Positions 27,859-30,695 of a stretch of DNA of 30,695 nt are shown here, piece after piece. The stretch comes from a virus: the IMG/VR virus record IMGVR_UViG_3300044568_001864, positions 1 through 30,695 of that record; one strand, 5' to 3'. The notes below the pieces were generated by a model that saw nothing but the letters and a program-made list of their open reading frames with translations, searched no databases and was not told where the DNA came from. Position 1 is the first letter of the stretch; each line of letters opens with the position of its first letter. Both the position numbers and the translations under genes were made by a program.

Positions 27859-30695
27859 TTAGTTGCTCGCTGTTTCTAGTGTGAGTGCAGTCACACTTTG
27901 ACCTGATGTAAGAGCTATTCTCACATAAATTTCATTGGTTGCGGTGCTGGAACTGCTGACTGTTCCAAAGGTACATGTTCTACTACTGTTGGTCACAGAT
28001 GTATTTACGCTTACTATACCGCCCACTGCACATCCGTCACTGCCATTGCCCGGAGAATTCACACCAGGGTATCCTGCACCACCATAGGCCACTGCCATAT
28101 TGATCCAACCATTGGCACCGGAACTGGAATCTATAACTGATCCAGGTAACGCCACCCACATGCCAGCAATTGTTCCTGTGTACTTGATGTCAAACTTAGA
28201 CACCGCAGTACGCACAAATTTCATTGTGAAGTACTGTGTTCCTGAGCGTCCTGCACTCAAGTTTGGACCTGCTGGCAAATAGCCACTGGCGTAGTTGGTT
28301 TGATCGTGTTTGAGTACGCCACTTGATCCTGACCCAACCACCGTGGCGTCATAAGTTTGTAGAGTGCTAGATTGGCTGTTAAATGCTGCTTCAGAGCCTG
28401 TGTAGGCAGGAGTGTTTCCTGTGCCAGGATTTACAATTCGATAAGCATTACCTGATCCTGTGCCAATTGTGGTGTTGATCACCACGTTGCTTTCTTCTAT
28501 GGCTGTGGCTGTTCCGGATTTCCACAACACAGTGTTGCCCAAAGCAGCGGTCAGTGTCAGTGTACCAGTTGAATAACTGTTGTTTACCGTCATGCTTGGA
28601 CCAGTTGAGCTGCCACCAAATCCTGTTGTGACACTGGATGTGGTGTTAGCACTGGCGCTTGCAAAAGAATTCAGTACGTTGCTGCCAATGTTTGATCCGC
28701 TATAGGTAATTGCTGTAGGTGCCGCAAATGCACCGCCTGATGATCCAGATGCCAATGTGTTAGAAGTAGGATAAGTGTTGCCACTTATGTTGGCCACATT
28801 AAACGCAATGGTAAAGTTGTTGTTATTGGTATAGTGAGGAATAGTGCTACTATACAACAAGTTGGCTGACCCCGGAGGTGTCATTGTGGTTGAACTAAAA
28901 CTTGGTGCAGACGGACTTGAATTGTCATAGTACCACACTGTGGTATTGGTGTTGCCTGTACTGCTATCAGCAATGTACAATTCATTCCAGCCCGCTGGAG
29001 CAGATGCCCCACTTACTCTTGAAGAAAACACATACCAGAATCCTGCTGTGATATTGGCGTTGGCTGAATTATAATCAAAGTTGTTGCTAATTACCAAGTT
29101 ACTGCCATAGGTACCATTGGCCGACGGACTAGCGTTGGTGTTAAGAGTTACATTTCCTACGTTACTACCATTACGAACTGCGGTGATTGTGCCTGAATCG
29201 CCAGGGCCAACGTTGGCTATGGTGTTGGTTGCGTAGGTCGCTACTCTTAACACATTGGCTACTGAAGTACCAGCAGCTACTGATCGGTTGGCCCCAGGTG
29301 TGTTGTCCACCTGTGTGATGTTGGCCATGCGGTAAGTTGTGATACCAGACAATGAAAGTGTGTTAGCACCTGGAAAGTTAGGCGGAGACGGTGGAACTAA
29401 TTTTCCTAAAACTTGATTGAGCAATGCTAATCCATTCGTTACTGTTGTTGCGGTAGTCAATGTCACGGCGTTGCTTACCAATGCACCAGCTGTGTTAGTG
29501 CCCATGTTGACATTGTTGCCAAGTATGCCAGTCAATTGCAGGCCGTTGCCCAAAATGTAATCACCGGTGATATTACCAGTTGCACTTACTATACCAGCAG
29601 TAAGTATATTTCCACCAGTAATGTTAGCAGCAGAAGTAATAGTCGACGTGGCACTAATCAATCCACCGGTAGTTAAATTACCACCAATCACATTGGCAGT
29701 AGCACTAACTTCACCAACAGTAGTAATGTTACCACCAATCACATTGGCAGTGGCACTAATGGTTGTTCCGGAGATCACGTTGGCACCAGAAATATTACCA
29801 CTGATACTTAAATTACCACCAGTGATATTACCTGTAGCACTTATCAATCCACCAGTTAGAACGTTGCCGCTGATTGCATTACCAGTCAAGCTCAAACTGG
29901 TACCAGTTGCGGCGCCAATGTTTGGTGTGGTTAGGTTCGCACTGGCCTTGACAATAATGTTGCCACCGGCATCGAATGCTGTGGTATCATTGTCAACTTT
30001 GGTATTGAATTGCGTTCCAATTAGACTTATACCAGCATTTGTGTTAGCGGTGTATGTTTGTGAACTACTGAATTGACTGAAAGTAATTCCGCTGGTACCA
30101 AACGTGATAGTTCCGGCAGGAGCACTTACAACAAATGCCGCACCTTTGTTTACTGTTCCATTTTGAACAAAGAAGTAATCATTAACGCTTAACTGTTCAG
30201 AGCTGTCCGGACCGTATTGATCAGCGTCAGTAGCACGAACAATAACAGTAGCGTTTGCCCATGTGTACACGCCATTGAAGACTGTGTTGCCTTCATTTTG
30301 TACTAAAATTCTAGTGCCTGCTGTTTGTACATTAGCAGTGTCAATTAAATTAAACGAACCAGTGGTAGTAAGAGTTGCGCCAACACCATTAGCTAGACCG
30401 TTGGGCTGAGCATAGGTAATTGTACCACCTGTGGCAGTGGCCAAGTCAGTAGTAGTGGCTGCCAATACTGGTGAGTGATAAGCAATACCAGTTGACACCA
30501 TATTGTCAACGTACAATTTGGTTGCAGCATCCGTGTCTTGTAATGGATATGCCAAACTATTAATAATAGTGTTAGCAAGAACAATATTGCCTGCAGGTTG
30601 CAGATTCAAATTGCCAGTAGGAGTGGTAATTGTTAACTCGCCACTCACTGGCCTAATTGCACTGGTGTTGACATTGGCAGCAATCACGTTGCCAG
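27859..30695 (-). CDS. Tail fibre protein, N-terminus beyond the window edge
   Basis: At least 945 codons are visible. The frame stays open to the window edge and reads GNVIAANV there, in the middle of the repeat style, so the GTG at 30687 is almost certainly not the start. Early visible residues carry a module also present in two other fibres (DAATKLYVDNMVSTG, ANVQTAGTRILVQNEGN, NGVYTWANA, DYFFVQNGT). Repeats of the ISATGNITGGN type follow to about residue 400. From about 430 (LGKLVPPSPPNFPGANTLSL) the protein changes to a long beta-rich C-terminal region with FWYVFSSRVSG, QYFTMKFVRTAVSKFDI and GMWVALPG. It ends with EIYVRIALTSGQSVTALTLE. This resembles the distal domain of marine T4-like fibre proteins. 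It is the first visible gene of the fibre operon. Confidence 0.82.
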   Translation of the reverse strand, partial: GNVIAANVNTSAIRPVSGELTITTPTGNLNLQPAGNIVLANTIINSLAYPLQDTDAATKLYVDNMVSTGIAYHSPVLAATTTDLATATGGTITYAQPNGLANGVGATLTTTGSFNLIDTANVQTAGTRILVQNEGNTVFNGVYTWANATVIVRATDADQYGPDSSEQLSVNDYFFVQNGTVNKGAAFVVSAPAGTITFGTSGITFSQFSSSQTYTANTNAGISLIGTQFNTKVDNDTTAFDAGGNIIVKASANLTTPNIGAATGTSLSLTGNAISGNVLTGGLISATGNITGGNLSISGNISGANVISGTTISATANVIGGNITTVGEVSATANVIGGNLTTGGLISATSTITSAANITGGNILTAGIVSATGNITGDYILGNGLQLTGILGNNVNMGTNTAGALVSNAVTLTTATTVTNGLALLNQVLGKLVPPSPPNFPGANTLSLSGITTYRMANITQVDNTPGANRSVAAGTSVANVLRVATYATNTIANVGPGDSGTITAVRNGSNVGNVTLNTNASPSANGTYGSNLVISNNFDYNSANANITAGFWYVFSSRVSGASAPAGWNELYIADSSTGNTNTTVWYYDNSSPSAPSFSSTTMTPPGSANLLYSSTIPHYTNNNNFTIAFNVANISGNTYPTSNTLASGSSGGAFAAPTAITYSGSNIGSNVLNSFASASANTTSSVTTGFGGSSTGPSMTVNNSYSTGTLTLTAALGNTVLWKSGTATAIEESNVVINTTIGTGSGNAYRIVNPGTGNTPAYTGSEAAFNSQSSTLQTYDATVVGSGSSGVLKHDQTNYASGYLPAGPNLSAGRSGTQYFTMKFVRTAVSKFDIKYTGTIAGMWVALPGSVIDSSSGANGWINMAVAYGGAGYPGVNSPGNGSDGCAVGGIVSVNTSVTNSSRTCTFGTVSSSSTATNEIYVRIALTSGQSVTALTLETASN

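Noticed and set aside
30685-30687. The GTG near the right edge as start of the last fibre gene.
   Set aside because: The frame remains open to the edge and already encodes fibre-type residues upstream of the GTG, so the true start lies outside the window.
11594-30695. The repeated DNA as a CRISPR array.
   Set aside because: The repeats are coding, degenerate, in frame and without unique spacers of fixed length, and no cas genes are present.

Overview
The window looks like part of the genome of a T4-like contractile-tailed phage (myovirus), probably aquatic. It encodes a gp18-type tail sheath, gp15-type tail terminator, probable gp13- and gp14-type neck proteins, a T4 gene 1-type dNMP kinase and a DexA-like exonuclease. 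Exact or near-exact T4 late promoter boxes (TATAAATA) stand directly before structural genes, and sigma70-type promoters stand before the exonuclease/kinase pair and two small genes. Family names come from recognising the translated sequence, not from a search. The host cannot be told from this window, and no bacterial genes, rRNA, tRNA, IS elements or CRISPR arrays were seen.

Left part (1-8332). Nearly all genes are on the minus strand. The window opens inside an unusually long tail sheath gene whose C-terminus is cut off by the edge. A small plus-strand HNH-like zinc protein follows. Next come the kinase and exonuclease (overlapping by ATGA), a gp13-like neck protein, a radical SAM enzyme with extra C-terminal cysteines, and three proteins I do not recognise. 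Gene spacing is very tight, and several promoter elements lie inside the ends of the preceding genes.

Middle part (8333-11592). A 55-bp divergent spacer carries a sigma70-type promoter for the minus strand and a late-type box for the plus strand. The plus strand then encodes the gp14-like neck protein, the gp15-like tail terminator and a Nudix hydrolase. Their stop codons meet the fibre operon with a single base between.

Right part (11594-30695). About 19 kb on the minus strand is one tightly packed fibre operon. In transcription order it holds a fibre protein of at least 945 residues cut by the right edge, a 695-residue fibre, a probable fibre-assembly chaperone with 27-residue repeats, then fibres of 2445, 1288 and 652 residues and a 90-residue coiled-coil protein. 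The fibres are built from a degenerate 17-residue (51-nt) repeat, TGNITGGNVLTGGLISA, with larger modules interspersed. Three share the N-terminal MxFPxSPTNGQ domain, and the 2445- and 1288-residue proteins share a C-terminal domain of about 127 residues. Together these probably form a large, modular host-recognition apparatus.

The points most worth checking are the paralogous giant-fibre cluster, the radical SAM gene among virion genes, three promoters placed so that transcription should start at or next to the ATG (possible leaderless mRNAs), and a small aromatic module that recurs in sheath, neck, terminator and fibre proteins.
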